DNA from: Leptospira wolbachii serovar Codice str. CDC
Lineage (GTDB): Bacteria; Spirochaetota; Leptospiria; Leptospirales; Leptospiraceae
Direction of reading: 5' to 3'
NCBI RefSeq assembly: GCF_000332515.2
Contig: NZ_AOGZ02000014.1
Location: 2,186,001 to 2,250,000, forward strand
DNA length: 64,000 nt
Shown here piece by piece: positions 55,040-64,000 of the stretch. The notes beneath the pieces were generated by a model. The model was not told where the DNA came from and made no database searches. It saw only the letters and a program-made list of their open reading frames with translations. How positions within the stretch are numbered: position 1 is the stretch's first letter; each line of letters starts with the position of its first letter. The position numbers and the translations under genes were made by a program.

Positions 55040-58000
55040 ACGAGAGGAAGTACAAAGAGGGTAAGTGCACTTGCAGAGACTAACCCTCCTATCACTACGG
55101 TGGCAAGGGGTCTTTGGACTTCTGCACCGGGTGAAGTGCTAATCGCCATTGGTATAAATCCAATCGAAGCCAAAAGTGCTGTTGTGAGAACGGGGCGAAG
55201 TCTCGAAATAGCTGCTTCTTTTACTGCCTCTTCTTTTGTGGTCCCCGAATGTTCTAAACTTCTGATAAAACTAATCAACACAAGACCGTTGAGTACGGCA
55301 ATACCAAAGAGTGCGATAAAACCCACTCCAGCAGAAATACTAAATGGTAAACTCCTAAGATACAATGCAAAAATTCCTCCCGTGATGGCAAAAGGAACAT
55401 TCAGAAAAATGATGATGGCCGCCGACACCTCATTAAATGCAAAGTAGAGAATCAAAAAAATAATGAGGAGTGTGATAGGAACAACAACATAAAGAGTTTT
55501 TGTTGCTGATTCAAATTTTTCAAATTCACCACCAGTTGTATAATGGTAACCTACAGGAAACTTGATTTCTTTTTGAAGAACATTCTGCACTAAACCCACC
55601 GTGCTTACCATGTCCTTTCCTCGTATATTAAATTGAACGAGCGCATATCTATTTTGATTTTGATGGTAAATTTGTACTGGTCCATCTTCGATTTGTATTT
55701 CTGATAACTCGTGTAAGGGGGCAAATGTACTTTTCCCTACTTTCACAGGAATATTTTTAATTTGTTCTGGGTTGGAACCAACATCTGTTTTTACAACAAT
55801 TTCAAATCGTTTCATACCTTCATAAACTATGCCCGCAGGGACTCCCGAGGAAACGGATTCCGTGACGCGGTTGACATCCAAAATCGATTGGTCATACCTT
55901 GCCAACTTTTCTCTGTTAGGTTTAATTCTGAGATATTCCAATCCGTACAATTGTTCGATACGTAAGTCCACTACACCAGGGATATGTTTAATTTTTGCTG
56001 AGATTTCTTCAGCAATCAATTTTAACTGAATCAAATCATCACCAAATACTTTGATTCCCACATCGGCTCGAATACCGGCCATAATTTCATTGTTTCGCAT
56101 TTCAATTGGTTGCGACAATCCATAGGCCACTTGAGGAGCAACTCTTTCAATAATCTCTTGTAACTTGGATTCGATTTCTTGCTTTGTTAGGTTCCACTCT
56201 GAGCGTGGTTTCATATCCATATACATATCTGTTTTTTCTACACCCATAGGTTCGATGGCTAATTCAGGAGATCCAGTTCTTGAAACCACTTCCGTGATTT
56301 CAGGTATTTCTTTAAGAATGGCTTTTTCTATTTTCATAGAAGATTGTAAGGATTCGGTTAAAGTAGTGGATGGATACCGGCTAATTTCGATTAACATATT
56401 CCCTTCATCCAATTTGGGAAGGAACTCTCCACCTAACTGAAAGAACAAAATTATAGAGAGAACGAGGATACCGATTGTAGAATAGGTTACTTTTTTGGGT
56501 TCATTCAGGCAATAATCTAGTTTAGGAGTATACCAGTTATGTATTTTTTGGAAAAACTTTGTTTCTCCTTCGGCGATATGTCCTCCTTTTAATAAATAAG
56601 ATGCTAATACAGGGATGAGTGTAAGTGTCAAGAAAAATGCACCGATTAATGCAAACAATACGGTCGTCGCCATAGGGATAAACATTTTCCCTTCAGTTCC
56701 GCTTAAGGTAAGAATGGGAATGTAAACAATTCCAATAATAATTTCACCATAGATGGTGGCCTTACGAACTTCAATCGTCGCAGTTAAAATGGTTTCTCTC
56801 TGTTCTCTGTCGGTGAGATCTCGTTTTAATTCTTTTCGTTTTAACCCTAGTCGCCTATGTGAGTTTTCAATTAGGATGACTGCACCATCCACAATAAGTC
56901 CAAAATCAATTGCTCCCATAGACATAAGATTTGCAGGGAGGTCACGCATAAACATAAGAGTAATTGCAAATAACATTGCCAGGGGAATGACTGATGCAAT
57001 CACAAGGCCTGACCGGAAATCACCAATCATCAGGAATAAAATAATGATCACTAGGATCGCCCCTTCTGATAAATTCCATACAATCGTGTTTAAAGTACTT
57101 TTTACCATAATCGAACGATCATAGTAAGGTTTGATTTTCATACCAGTAGGTAGGGTTTTTTCGATCTGGGTAATTTTTTCTTTGACCGCCGTTGTTACTT
57201 CAAGTGAATTTTCACCAAGTAACATCAATGTTACGGCACCCACCACCTCTGATTTTCCCGAGGCAGTGGCAGCACCTTTTCGTAACCTTGGGCCTTCGAC
57301 AATTTTTGCAATACTACTTAAATAGATAGGAAATCCGTCTCCCATTTTTCCCACTTGAATTTTTTCGAAATCAGAAATTGTTTTTAGTAACCCATCACTT
57401 CCAACAATCAACTGTTCGCCGGACCTTTCGATATAGCCACTTCCTGTAGAGAGGTTATTGGATTGTACTGCATTCACTATTTGGTTTAAAGAAACACCGA
57501 GAGAAGCTGCTTTGAATGAATCCACAATGACTTGGTATTGTTTTGTTTTTCCTCCGAAACTATTGACTTCCACAATTCCAGGAACTGTTTTGAGTGTTGG
57601 GTTTATGTACCAATTCAAATAAGTTGTTAGTTCCATTTGGTTATGAAATTCACTTTCTAAAGTGAATTGAAACACTTCACCAAGCCCCGTGGTAATAGGA
57701 CCGATTACTGGTTTTCCGAAAATTGCAGGAATGTTTTCTGAAGCTTCCGTTAATTTTTCGCTAACCAACTGTCTACTTTTCCATAGATCGGTTCCATCGG
57801 CAAATACAGCAGTTACAAGAGAAAATCCATATCTTGAAACCGATCTGACTTCAATTAAGTTAGGAATACCAGTGATGGCTCTCTCGACAGGTAAGGTAAT
57901 GTACTGCTCAATTTCTAAAGTCGATAGAGCTGGTGATGTTGTGATCACCTGGACTTGGACATTGGTAATATCAGGAACAGCATCTACTTTTAAATGGTTG

Positions 58001-58098
58001 AGTGAATAAAATCCACCGAACACGAGTAATACTGTAAGTATGATAACTAACAATCGGTTTTGTAAGGATACTTGGACAATTTTTGTTAAAAATTCCAT
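54988..58098 (-). CDS. czcA: CzcA-type heavy-metal efflux RND pump
   Basis: 1036-residue inner-membrane RND transporter, full length for the family. N-terminal helix, large periplasmic loop from about residue 35 to 340, then the proton-relay helix SMGAIDFGLIVDGAVILIEN, the DFGx3DGAx3(V/I)EN motif of CzcA/CnrA-like divalent-cation pumps; Cu/Ag pumps (CusA) differ here. It exports Zn, Co, Cd or Ni with H+ antiport via the adaptor and outer-membrane channel encoded just upstream. Order on this strand is small Cys/His protein, czcC, czcB, czcA. The czcA start is 2 bp after czcB. Confidence 0.93.
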   Translation of the reverse strand: MEFLTKIVQVSLQNRLLVIILTVLLVFGGFYSLNHLKVDAVPDITNVQVQVITTSPALSTLEIEQYITLPVERAITGIPNLIEVRSVSRYGFSLVTAVFADGTDLWKSRQLVSEKLTEASENIPAIFGKPVIGPITTGLGEVFQFTLESEFHNQMELTTYLNWYINPTLKTVPGIVEVNSFGGKTKQYQVIVDSFKAASLGVSLNQIVNAVQSNNLSTGSGYIERSGEQLIVGSDGLLKTISDFEKIQVGKMGDGFPIYLSSIAKIVEGPRLRKGAATASGKSEVVGAVTLMLLGENSLEVTTAVKEKITQIEKTLPTGMKIKPYYDRSIMVKSTLNTIVWNLSEGAILVIIILFLMIGDFRSGLVIASVIPLAMLFAITLMFMRDLPANLMSMGAIDFGLIVDGAVILIENSHRRLGLKRKELKRDLTDREQRETILTATIEVRKATIYGEIIIGIVYIPILTLSGTEGKMFIPMATTVLFALIGAFFLTLTLIPVLASYLLKGGHIAEGETKFFQKIHNWYTPKLDYCLNEPKKVTYSTIGILVLSIILFFQLGGEFLPKLDEGNMLIEISRYPSTTLTESLQSSMKIEKAILKEIPEITEVVSRTGSPELAIEPMGVEKTDMYMDMKPRSEWNLTKQEIESKLQEIIERVAPQVAYGLSQPIEMRNNEIMAGIRADVGIKVFGDDLIQLKLIAEEISAKIKHIPGVVDLRIEQLYGLEYLRIKPNREKLARYDQSILDVNRVTESVSSGVPAGIVYEGMKRFEIVVKTDVGSNPEQIKNIPVKVGKSTFAPLHELSEIQIEDGPVQIYHQNQNRYALVQFNIRGKDMVSTVGLVQNVLQKEIKFPVGYHYTTGGEFEKFESATKTLYVVVPITLLIIFLILYFAFNEVSAAIIIFLNVPFAITGGIFALYLRSLPFSISAGVGFIALFGIAVLNGLVLISFIRSLEHSGTTKEEAVKEAAISRLRPVLTTALLASIGFIPMAISTSPGAEVQRPLATVVIGGLVSASALTLFVLPLVYLKFAAKKVFILSKDA

Positions 58099-58100
58099 GG

Positions 58101-59240
58101 TTATTCTCCGCCAAAAGTAGATTTGAAGAGAATGGCCTTGAGTTCAAAGGCCCCTTTGGTGACTATGCGATCTCCTTCTGCGATTCCAGAAAGTACTTCA
58201 GTTTTTCCATCGGTGGTACTTCCGGTTGTGATTTCTATCCATTTGAATTCGTTGGTTTGCGATTCTATAAAAACAAATTTTCGATTCTGGTAAGATTGAA
58301 TGGCAACTTCCAGGATTTGAATTCCGGATCTACCGTTGACACTTAAAGATGCCTTTCCAAACAAACCAATCTTTGCTTTACGATTTTTATTTTTAAAAAC
58401 AAGTCTTGCATGCACTGTTCTTGATTCGGGATCTACTTTTTCACCAATGTGTTCTAAAATTCCTTCAAATTCTGAATCTGGGTATGCGTTCAAAATGATT
58501 TTTCCAGAAATTCCTTCCGAGAGGTATTTCAAATCATTTTCGAATATCTTTGCCTGAAACCAGAGGTGAGAGAGTTCTGCAATCGTTGTTAGAATTTGAT
58601 TTCCTAAAACAATGGATCCAGGAATCGCATTTCTTGACAATGCAAGACCCGACCTAGGAGCAAAAACTGTATACACTCCTGATGCGGAGTTATCAATCGC
58701 AAGTCCGTTTGCCCGTAAATTTTCCTCTGCCGAAATTTTTTCTGATTCGATAACTTTCAGATTTGCTTCTGCGTCAATAAGCTCCTGTTTGGCGGCTAAA
58801 TTCATTTTTACTAATGAATTGATTCTGTTTGAATTCTGTTCCGCGGCAGTGTATTTTGATTTTGCTACTAAATAGGAAGATCTGAGTTTTGCAAGTTCCG
58901 GGGAATCAATGTTTGCTAATTTTTGTCCCTTCTTTATGGAATCACCTTCCACAAAGAAAACAGAGGTAATACGTCCAGAGATTCTTGCTGGTACATCAAT
59001 GATTGCATCGGGAACTGCTTCTGTTTCTCCAATCAGTTCAATTTTAGTTTGAATGGGTTCTATTCGAATAACTTCCGTTTCTAAGGAGAGGTTCTTTCGA
59101 TTCTCTCCCAATAATTTTACGATGTCTTTCGGTTCTTCGGAATTTTCTAAATTAACATTTGTTCCACGAAATTTCCATAAATAAATAGAGAAGGCGATGA
59201 GAAGAAGGGAGCTTATAAGTAGTATTGTTTGTTTTTTCAT
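58101..59240 (-). CDS. czcB: RND efflux periplasmic adaptor, CzcB type
   Basis: 379-residue membrane-fusion protein. N-terminal membrane anchor (TILLISSLLLIAFSIYLW), a lipoyl-like half VPARISGRITSVFFVEGDSIKKGQKLANIDSPEL, an alpha-hairpin with KSKYTAAEQNSNRINSLVKM, the second lipoyl half VYTVFAPRSGLALSRNAIPG and barrel domains after that. It joins CzcA to the TolC-like channel. ATGA overlap with czcC at 59237-59240. Confidence 0.92.
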   Translation of the reverse strand: MKKQTILLISSLLLIAFSIYLWKFRGTNVNLENSEEPKDIVKLLGENRKNLSLETEVIRIEPIQTKIELIGETEAVPDAIIDVPARISGRITSVFFVEGDSIKKGQKLANIDSPELAKLRSSYLVAKSKYTAAEQNSNRINSLVKMNLAAKQELIDAEANLKVIESEKISAEENLRANGLAIDNSASGVYTVFAPRSGLALSRNAIPGSIVLGNQILTTIAELSHLWFQAKIFENDLKYLSEGISGKIILNAYPDSEFEGILEHIGEKVDPESRTVHARLVFKNKNRKAKIGLFGKASLSVNGRSGIQILEVAIQSYQNRKFVFIESQTNEFKWIEITTGSTTDGKTEVLSGIAEGDRIVTKGAFELKAILFKSTFGGE

Positions 59241-60568
59241 GGTTTGACCCCTAATGAGTCGCTAGGTAGGCCGAGAACACGAACCAGTTCAATTTGTGAT
59301 AATTCAAATTCAGATTTTGTGTTCAGGTAATTCAGTTTCGTTTGTAAAAGGATTCGTTGGTGATTGATGGCATCTATGATTTTTATTTTTCCAAATCGAA
59401 TTGCTTCTTGCAGATTCTTTAAATCAGATTCGGCCCGATCCATTGTTTGTGTATCATAGAGTTTGATTTCTTCAGAAAGAGTCAAATAGTTGGTTAGTGC
59501 AAATAGAACTTCTTGTTTGATATTTCTCGAAACGGATTCTTTCAGTTCTTTGGAACTATCAATTTTTGATGAAGCTATGATGGTTTCCCCTTCGTAATCT
59601 CTCCACACAGTCATAGGGAAACTTAACATTCCGCCAACTACTCTCTCATTAAATCCATCATTTTGTGCAAAAGCCCCAAGAGTAACATTGGGGATTTTCT
59701 GACGTCTAACTTCGTTTTGGCGTAATATTGATAACTCTATTTCTTTTTCAGACAAAGAAAGTTCGGGGCGCATTTGCATTGCCATTTGGATCAAATCGAC
59801 TCTCTCTTTTGGTAATTCTTTCGGTAAAACTAAATGATGGATTTGGATTGAATCCATTTCTAAAGGGATACCGAGTAAAACCTCAAGTTCCGATTTTGCA
59901 TTTTCAGACAGCCTATGGGTTTGGTTCCAAATTTTAAATATCCGAATTTCTTCTGATTCAGATAACGACTCATCAATACCGGGGGATAAACCTTCATTCA
60001 CTCTTGCTTTTGATACTTTTTTTAGTTCCTTAACAAGATTTAAACTGTTGAGACTATTTTCTTCTTCCAAATGAAGATAATGAAATCTTGTTATTTTTTT
60101 TATAGCATTAAACTCTAAAATTCGCCTTACAGATTCTAGACGAAACACTTGGGCCTTAAATTCTTCATCTGCGATTTGAACTGCAATTTCTCGTTTCCCA
60201 TTGGTAAAAACTTCTTGGTTGACCATGACCTGAAAGTTATTAGCTCCGGTGGGTCCTGATAAAAAAGCGGGACCAGAAGAATCGCCTTTTCTTGTTGCCA
60301 CATAACTATTGAAAACGGGATTTGATGGAAAGTAATAAGAAGCAATTTTTTTCCTTCCAGAAATTTCCCTGAGTTTGATTTCTTCGATTCGAAAGTCAGG
60401 ATGTTTGTTAACAATACAATGACTGAGCTCCATTATGGAATTGTATTTTTGACAATTAAGGCCAAAGGAATCATTTGATTCCGCCTGAAGTGGGCCAAAG
60501 GTAACGTAGATATAAACCAAACAACTTAAATGTATTATAAGTCGTTTGGGGAAATGATAAAAATTCAT
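59237..60568 (-). CDS. czcC: TolC-family outer-membrane efflux protein, CzcC type
   Basis: 443-residue outer-membrane channel. The ATG at 60568 is preferred, with GGGAGG about 5 bp upstream; the ATG at 60592 would add eight residues. Signal-like segment RLIIHLSCLVYIYVTFGPLQA, then two repeats of long coiled-coil helices with RLESVRRILEFNAIKKITRF and LRQNEVRRQKIPNVTLGAFA. Together with CzcB and CzcA it forms a tripartite pump carrying metal out of the cell. Confidence 0.9.
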   Translation of the reverse strand: MNFYHFPKRLIIHLSCLVYIYVTFGPLQAESNDSFGLNCQKYNSIMELSHCIVNKHPDFRIEEIKLREISGRKKIASYYFPSNPVFNSYVATRKGDSSGPAFLSGPTGANNFQVMVNQEVFTNGKREIAVQIADEEFKAQVFRLESVRRILEFNAIKKITRFHYLHLEEENSLNSLNLVKELKKVSKARVNEGLSPGIDESLSESEEIRIFKIWNQTHRLSENAKSELEVLLGIPLEMDSIQIHHLVLPKELPKERVDLIQMAMQMRPELSLSEKEIELSILRQNEVRRQKIPNVTLGAFAQNDGFNERVVGGMLSFPMTVWRDYEGETIIASSKIDSSKELKESVSRNIKQEVLFALTNYLTLSEEIKLYDTQTMDRAESDLKNLQEAIRFGKIKIIDAINHQRILLQTKLNYLNTKSEFELSQIELVRVLGLPSDSLGVKP

Positions 60569-60608
60569 GGAACCTCCCAAGTGTTCACGCAATGTAATTG
60601 CGAATTAA

Positions 60609-61004
60609 CTATGTGAGGTTATGTTTTGGAGGTCGGAAAAAACTATTCAAAGTAACAAGTTTTGGTATGAGAAGATCAGGTTGGTGGACATAAACTTTGT
60701 GAAGTTGGATGAGGACGTGAGAGAGATATAAATCCCAAGAAGAAGACATAATCAAATTGCAAGGGCAAGAAAAACAAACATGGTCAGTATGTTCGCCATC
60801 TTCCTGTAAATCGTGGCCTGGATTCACACCCAAAGCATGATCTAAAAAGGCATAAGGGCATCCACTTTCTGGCGAACCAATGAGTCCGCAGTTGATTTCA
60901 TTATCAACAATACGTTGGTACATGAAATTAGCGGAAAATAAGAATAGAAAGCTAAATAGAAAAAATTTTCTCCAGAAATTGAGATTTTTTAGATTTAACT
61001 TCAT
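60609..61004 (-). CDS. Cys/His-rich exported protein, DUF2946-like, heading the czc operon
   Basis: 131-residue protein from the ATG at 61004, with a membrane/signal helix (FFLFSFLFLFSANFMY). It has INCGLIGSPESGCPYAFLDH, then HTDHVCFSCPCNLIMS, and a C-terminal FFRPPKH. The Cys/His clusters and FRPP end recall DUF2946-type small periplasmic proteins found beside metal pumps. Metal binding in support of CzcCBA is inferred. Longer readings upstream overlap the DUF1574 gene and are rejected. Confidence 0.65.
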   Translation of the reverse strand: MKLNLKNLNFWRKFFLFSFLFLFSANFMYQRIVDNEINCGLIGSPESGCPYAFLDHALGVNPGHDLQEDGEHTDHVCFSCPCNLIMSSSWDLYLSHVLIQLHKVYVHQPDLLIPKLVTLNSFFRPPKHNLT

Positions 61005-61008
61005 AACT

Positions 61009-62097
61009 TTACTTAAAGTTTGGAATCTCCTTTGCGATTTGCAATAACTTATCTGCAATTTCCGGAACACAAATGGGTGAAACATGGCTACTATCCACAA
61101 AAGTTTTACAATTTGTATTTCCTTTGTTCAAGGATATGAGACGAATATTTTTTGAATTTGGATTCACTAAAGGCCTACCCAAAGTCTCCAATAAATTTCC
61201 CCCTGTGATCGATTTTCTCAGTTGGTTGTAATAGGGGTGGACCTGCGGTTCCCAAAGGACGGTTGGGATATTATGTTCCTCTGCATGTTGGATGATTTTT
61301 TTTAGAAATCCATATTCTGTTTCGGAAAAAGTATATTTTGTAAGTAAAAGTTCACGTTGAGATTCGCTATAATCTATGATGCGATCTTTGTATTCTTTTG
61401 GTGTAAAATTATCTAATTCGATTCCAACGTTTTTGGTATCTAAAGGTCTCTTCTTGTTTAAATAGGAAGCAAGGGCAATGAAGTAGGTGTCATCATTCGC
61501 TGTTTTCCCTTTGATCCAGTTGGAAACTCCTTGTGTGGGACTAAAATGGTAGTTATAAGAAACAAAGAATAATTTTGCTAATATCTCTCGCTGATACTTA
61601 AAATTAAAAGTAGGATAGATGTCGATTAACTCATCTTCATGCAACATTAGCTCTTGCCATTTTGATTTATAAGAAAATACATTATTTTCATTTAACATTT
61701 CTTCAGAAAATTCCAAAAACAGGACATCCGGTTTAAAACCTGCCTTTGTCATGGATTGAATCATTAAATAAAATAAAAAATATTCGGATGCTTTGATGGA
61801 AGATCTGGTTTCGAAATAAATTGGTCCTGTATATGTAGATGGGTTTACAGGGATTTTTTCCCATTCGTGAAAAATATCGGAGCGAGAAGTTCCCGTAACA
61901 ACAACAACTTTCGTATTTTCTGATTGGAGTTTTTTATCTTCTTCCCAAACTTTTGGCAATCCAATGAGTACGTTTTGTCCAGATTTATAGGCTCGTCTAC
62001 CAGCTTCTCTTAACTCAGGTATACAAACCAGTTTATCAATCAGAAATACAATTAAGATGATGAAAAATGGGTATAAATAAATACGTTTTTGGTTCAT
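61009..62097 (-). CDS. DUF1574-family protein, SGNH-like
   Basis: 362-residue protein with one N-terminal membrane anchor (YLYPFFIILIVFLIDKLVC). The extracytoplasmic part has VVVVTGTSRSDIFHEW, a GxS nucleophile-like block, and near the end FVDSSHVSPICVPEIADKLL, a DxxH block of SGNH esterases. This matches the leptospiral DUF1574 group. It lies 8 bp after an MBOAT acyltransferase, the arrangement seen for AlgI/AlgJ- and DltB/DltD-like pairs, so it probably moves an acyl group onto a surface glycan or lipid. Confidence 0.8.
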   Translation of the reverse strand: MNQKRIYLYPFFIILIVFLIDKLVCIPELREAGRRAYKSGQNVLIGLPKVWEEDKKLQSENTKVVVVTGTSRSDIFHEWEKIPVNPSTYTGPIYFETRSSIKASEYFLFYLMIQSMTKAGFKPDVLFLEFSEEMLNENNVFSYKSKWQELMLHEDELIDIYPTFNFKYQREILAKLFFVSYNYHFSPTQGVSNWIKGKTANDDTYFIALASYLNKKRPLDTKNVGIELDNFTPKEYKDRIIDYSESQRELLLTKYTFSETEYGFLKKIIQHAEEHNIPTVLWEPQVHPYYNQLRKSITGGNLLETLGRPLVNPNSKNIRLISLNKGNTNCKTFVDSSHVSPICVPEIADKLLQIAKEIPNFK

Positions 62098-62105
62098 GGG
62101 TTCTC

Positions 62106-63476
62106 TCAGAATTGGAAATAGATAAACGTTTCCACAGGGTTCTCAATTTTCACTAATGCAAAGAAAACCAATACAGTAAATATGGGAACTAACCAATGTG
62201 TATACGGTTGGAGTTTTTCTTTAAAATAGTTTTTATATTCAACAAATTGGAAGAGGTAACAAGCAAAGATCAGTAACCAAAAGTCAGGTTTATAAATAAA
62301 ATTTTTAGCAGTCGAAGTAGAAGCAGACCAAAACTTATAAATTCCTTGTAAAGAATCTAATCGAAAAAAAGGACTAACCAAATTGAACCCAATGAACACA
62401 TAAATAAATCCAATGATCTTCTGTTTGGTGTTCATATCTTTCCGATTCAATTTACCAAAAGTAAACCGTTCTATTGCTAGGAAAATTCCATGCAAAAATC
62501 CCCAGATAAAAAATGTGTAGGTGTTCCCATGCCATAAACCAGCGAGCGCCATTACCGTTATCGTATTGAACATAAACCTAGATTCAGATACTCGGTTTCC
62601 ACCTAACGGAATGTATAGATAGTCTCTGATCCAGGTTGACAATGTGATATGCCATCTTGACCAAAACTCGGAAAAACTAACGGACAAAAATGGGGAACGA
62701 AAGTTTTCAGGGATTTCATATCCGAGTAAAAATGCCGAACCTCGGGCAAGATCCGTATATCCAGAAAAATCACCGTAGACTTGTAAGGAAAAAGCCATGG
62801 TAGAAATGAAGATACTCAGTCCATCATATCCAGCGGGATCTGCAAAAACAGGATTGATCGATTTTGCAATTTGATCGGCAATCAAAACCTTTTTGATGAT
62901 ACCAGAAAGTATATGCAAAATTCCACGATGGACAAAATCCCAATTGAGTTTGGCATGATCGATTTGTTCATAAAAATCGTCATGACGCATAATAGGGCCC
63001 GCAATGAGTTGTGGGAAAAATAAAATAAAAAGTAGGAAGTTTAAAAATGGTGATTCGCTAAACTTTCCATGCCAAGCATCAACAAGGTAAGCAATCATCT
63101 GAAAAGTATAGAAACTAATGGCCAATGGAAGCGCAAACTCACTCAAAGATTGGATGAATGGAATGGAGATTTCTCCTTCCTTACTTAAAAATTGCAGATA
63201 AGTGAGTATGTACTTAAAAAAACAAAGATTTAATAAGTTAATGACCACACCTAAAATTAAAAAGATTTTCTTTCTGGTTTTGAGGATTCCTAAAACAAAA
63301 AAATGTGTGATGAGAATAAAGAGTAAAAAATGAGTTAGAAAAGAAAGACTCCAATACCCGTAAAATACTAAGGAAAAGAAAATGAGGATGTATTTTCTGA
63401 ACCTTCCGGGAGCCATCCAATAGATAGTATAACAACCTACAAAAAAAAGAAAATAGTCAATGGAATTGAACAGCAT
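62106..63476 (-). CDS. MBOAT-family O-acyltransferase, AlgI/DltB type
   Basis: 456-residue polytopic enzyme with about eleven helices. MBOAT signature segments are FSLQVYGDFSGYTDLARGSA, NFRSPFLSVSFSEFWSRWHI, LSTWIRDYLYIPLGGNRVSE and MALAGLWHGNTYTFFIWGFLHG, with the catalytic His in the last. It passes acyl groups across the inner membrane to a surface acceptor, with the DUF1574 protein as probable extracytoplasmic partner. Confidence 0.92.
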   Translation of the reverse strand: MLFNSIDYFLFFVGCYTIYWMAPGRFRKYILIFFSLVFYGYWSLSFLTHFLLFILITHFFVLGILKTRKKIFLILGVVINLLNLCFFKYILTYLQFLSKEGEISIPFIQSLSEFALPLAISFYTFQMIAYLVDAWHGKFSESPFLNFLLFILFFPQLIAGPIMRHDDFYEQIDHAKLNWDFVHRGILHILSGIIKKVLIADQIAKSINPVFADPAGYDGLSIFISTMAFSLQVYGDFSGYTDLARGSAFLLGYEIPENFRSPFLSVSFSEFWSRWHITLSTWIRDYLYIPLGGNRVSESRFMFNTITVMALAGLWHGNTYTFFIWGFLHGIFLAIERFTFGKLNRKDMNTKQKIIGFIYVFIGFNLVSPFFRLDSLQGIYKFWSASTSTAKNFIYKPDFWLLIFACYLFQFVEYKNYFKEKLQPYTHWLVPIFTVLVFFALVKIENPVETFIYFQF

Positions 63477-63567
63477 TTTCCCTAGAATTTCTGCGATATT
63501 TTTTTCTACCAGTCATTTTACACAATCATACTTGCCTCAAAAATCAAATCCAGGAAGATCAGTCTTC

Positions 63568-64000
63568 ATGGCGACTCAAAATATACTTTGGACACCTCAT
63601 TCAAAAAATACGAACCTTTCCCGTTTCCAAGGCCATTTGGAAACAAAGTTTGCAAAATCATTTTCTGATTATGTTTCTTTACATAAGTTTTCAATAGATG
63701 AATACGAATTGTTTTGGAAAGAATGGTTGTCTTATTCAGGTTTTAAGTTACACAAAGAACCGGAAAAAACGATAGAACAAAGTAATCATTTTTCAAAGTC
63801 GATTTGGTTTCCAGGTGCTTTGTATAATTTTGCTGAGAATTTATTAGAAGTAGGGAATCCTAATGAGTTGGCTTTGGTTTTTTATTCGGAAGATGGCCAA
63901 ATACAAAAGTTAACTTATGCGGAACTCAAACACGAAGTTCTAAAATTACAAAAACATTTTATTTCCCTTGGAGTCAAAAAAGGGGATCGTGTAGTAGGTC
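63568..64000 (+). CDS. aacS: acetoacetate-CoA ligase (3' end outside window)
   Basis: The first 144 residues of an AMP-forming ligase from the ATG at 63568, with AGGAAG 10 bp upstream. MATQNILWTPHSKNTNLSRF, then SIWFPGALYNFAENLLEVGN and LTYAELKHEVLKL are the typical acetoacetyl-CoA synthetase N-terminus. It activates acetoacetate to acetoacetyl-CoA with ATP. The adenylation core lies beyond the edge. Confidence 0.88.
   Translation, partial: MATQNILWTPHSKNTNLSRFQGHLETKFAKSFSDYVSLHKFSIDEYELFWKEWLSYSGFKLHKEPEKTIEQSNHFSKSIWFPGALYNFAENLLEVGNPNELALVFYSEDGQIQKLTYAELKHEVLKLQKHFISLGVKKGDRVVG

Noticed and set aside
61005..61100. Upstream extension of the czc-leading protein to 61100
   Set aside because: It would overlap the DUF1574 gene by about 90 bp and place 32 residues before the signal helix.
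1..64000. tRNA, rRNA, CRISPR arrays, insertion sequences and prophage genes
   Set aside because: Looked for by eye; no T-loop motifs with partner stems, no regular spacer repeats and no transposase or integrase motifs were seen.

Overview
The window looks like a chromosomal segment from a spirochaete of the genus Leptospira, most likely a free-living (saprophytic-clade) species. Reasons: moderate-to-low GC by eye, many lipoproteins with short leptospiral lipoboxes (LLSC, FVAC, LVSC, LTNC), 7TMR-DISM sensor proteins, a DUF1574 protein next to an MBOAT acyltransferase, crotonyl-CoA carboxylase/reductase, and an ExxHGH-type PTPS. All family calls come from reading motifs; no database search was run. 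No rRNA, tRNA, CRISPR array or insertion sequence was recognised.

Layout. 1-9.6 kb: alpha/beta hydrolase (cut by the left edge), a sulfatase-fold lipoprotein, a PlsC-like acyltransferase with altered catalytic residues, an OmpA-domain protein, a phosphate-binding-type lipoprotein, an NHL-repeat lipoprotein, and the overlapping hpt-sixA pair. 9.7-17.1 kb: a back-to-back response regulator and hybrid histidine kinase, a DUF1569-like protein with TerC, a membrane protein with an RluA-type pseudouridine synthase, and a small OmpA lipoprotein with a clear terminator. 17.1-22.5 kb is the accessory part: a probably frameshifted small gene, DUF3147, a methyltransferase, a VapBC toxin-antitoxin pair, two related GC-rich repeats bracketing a doubtful ORF, and a putative restriction-modification pair with an unrecognised PD-(D/E)XK-like nuclease.

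22.5-37.1 kb: an outer-membrane protein, class I fumarase followed by a lone succinate dehydrogenase/fumarate reductase flavoprotein, a propeller-like lipoprotein, an SRPBCC protein, class II fumarase (so both fumarase types lie within 7 kb), an RRM RNA-binding protein, SlyD, a Na/Pi cotransporter and a 7TMR-DISM/SpoIIE phosphatase. 37.1-41.6 kb is the most interesting block: a Cys/His-rich small protein followed by a four-gene run encoding MbnP, the di-haem enzyme MbnH, a lipoprotein and an outer-membrane-like protein. This is probably a copper-related surface system.

41.7-54 kb: CcrA, VOC and quinone-oxidoreductase proteins, DUF2721, FAH hydrolase, DUF1858, a PTPS-III-like pterin enzyme, a REC-PAS-PAS-HisKA_2 kinase, and a desaturase locus. 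In that locus a TetR-type regulator is broken in its DNA-binding helix while two palindromic operators are still intact. 54-64 kb: dienelactone hydrolase, a czcCBA-type heavy-metal efflux operon led by a Cys/His-rich small protein, a DUF1574/MBOAT surface-acylation pair, and the start of acetoacetyl-CoA synthetase.

Themes that recur are metal handling (MbnP/MbnH, CzcCBA, TerC, SlyD), lipid and acyl-CoA metabolism (desaturase, acyl-CoA dehydrogenase, CcrA, AacS, MBOAT), and signalling (two 7TMR-DISM proteins, two kinases, two response-regulator outputs). Several neighbouring genes start almost back to back, so start-site choices are given explicitly.
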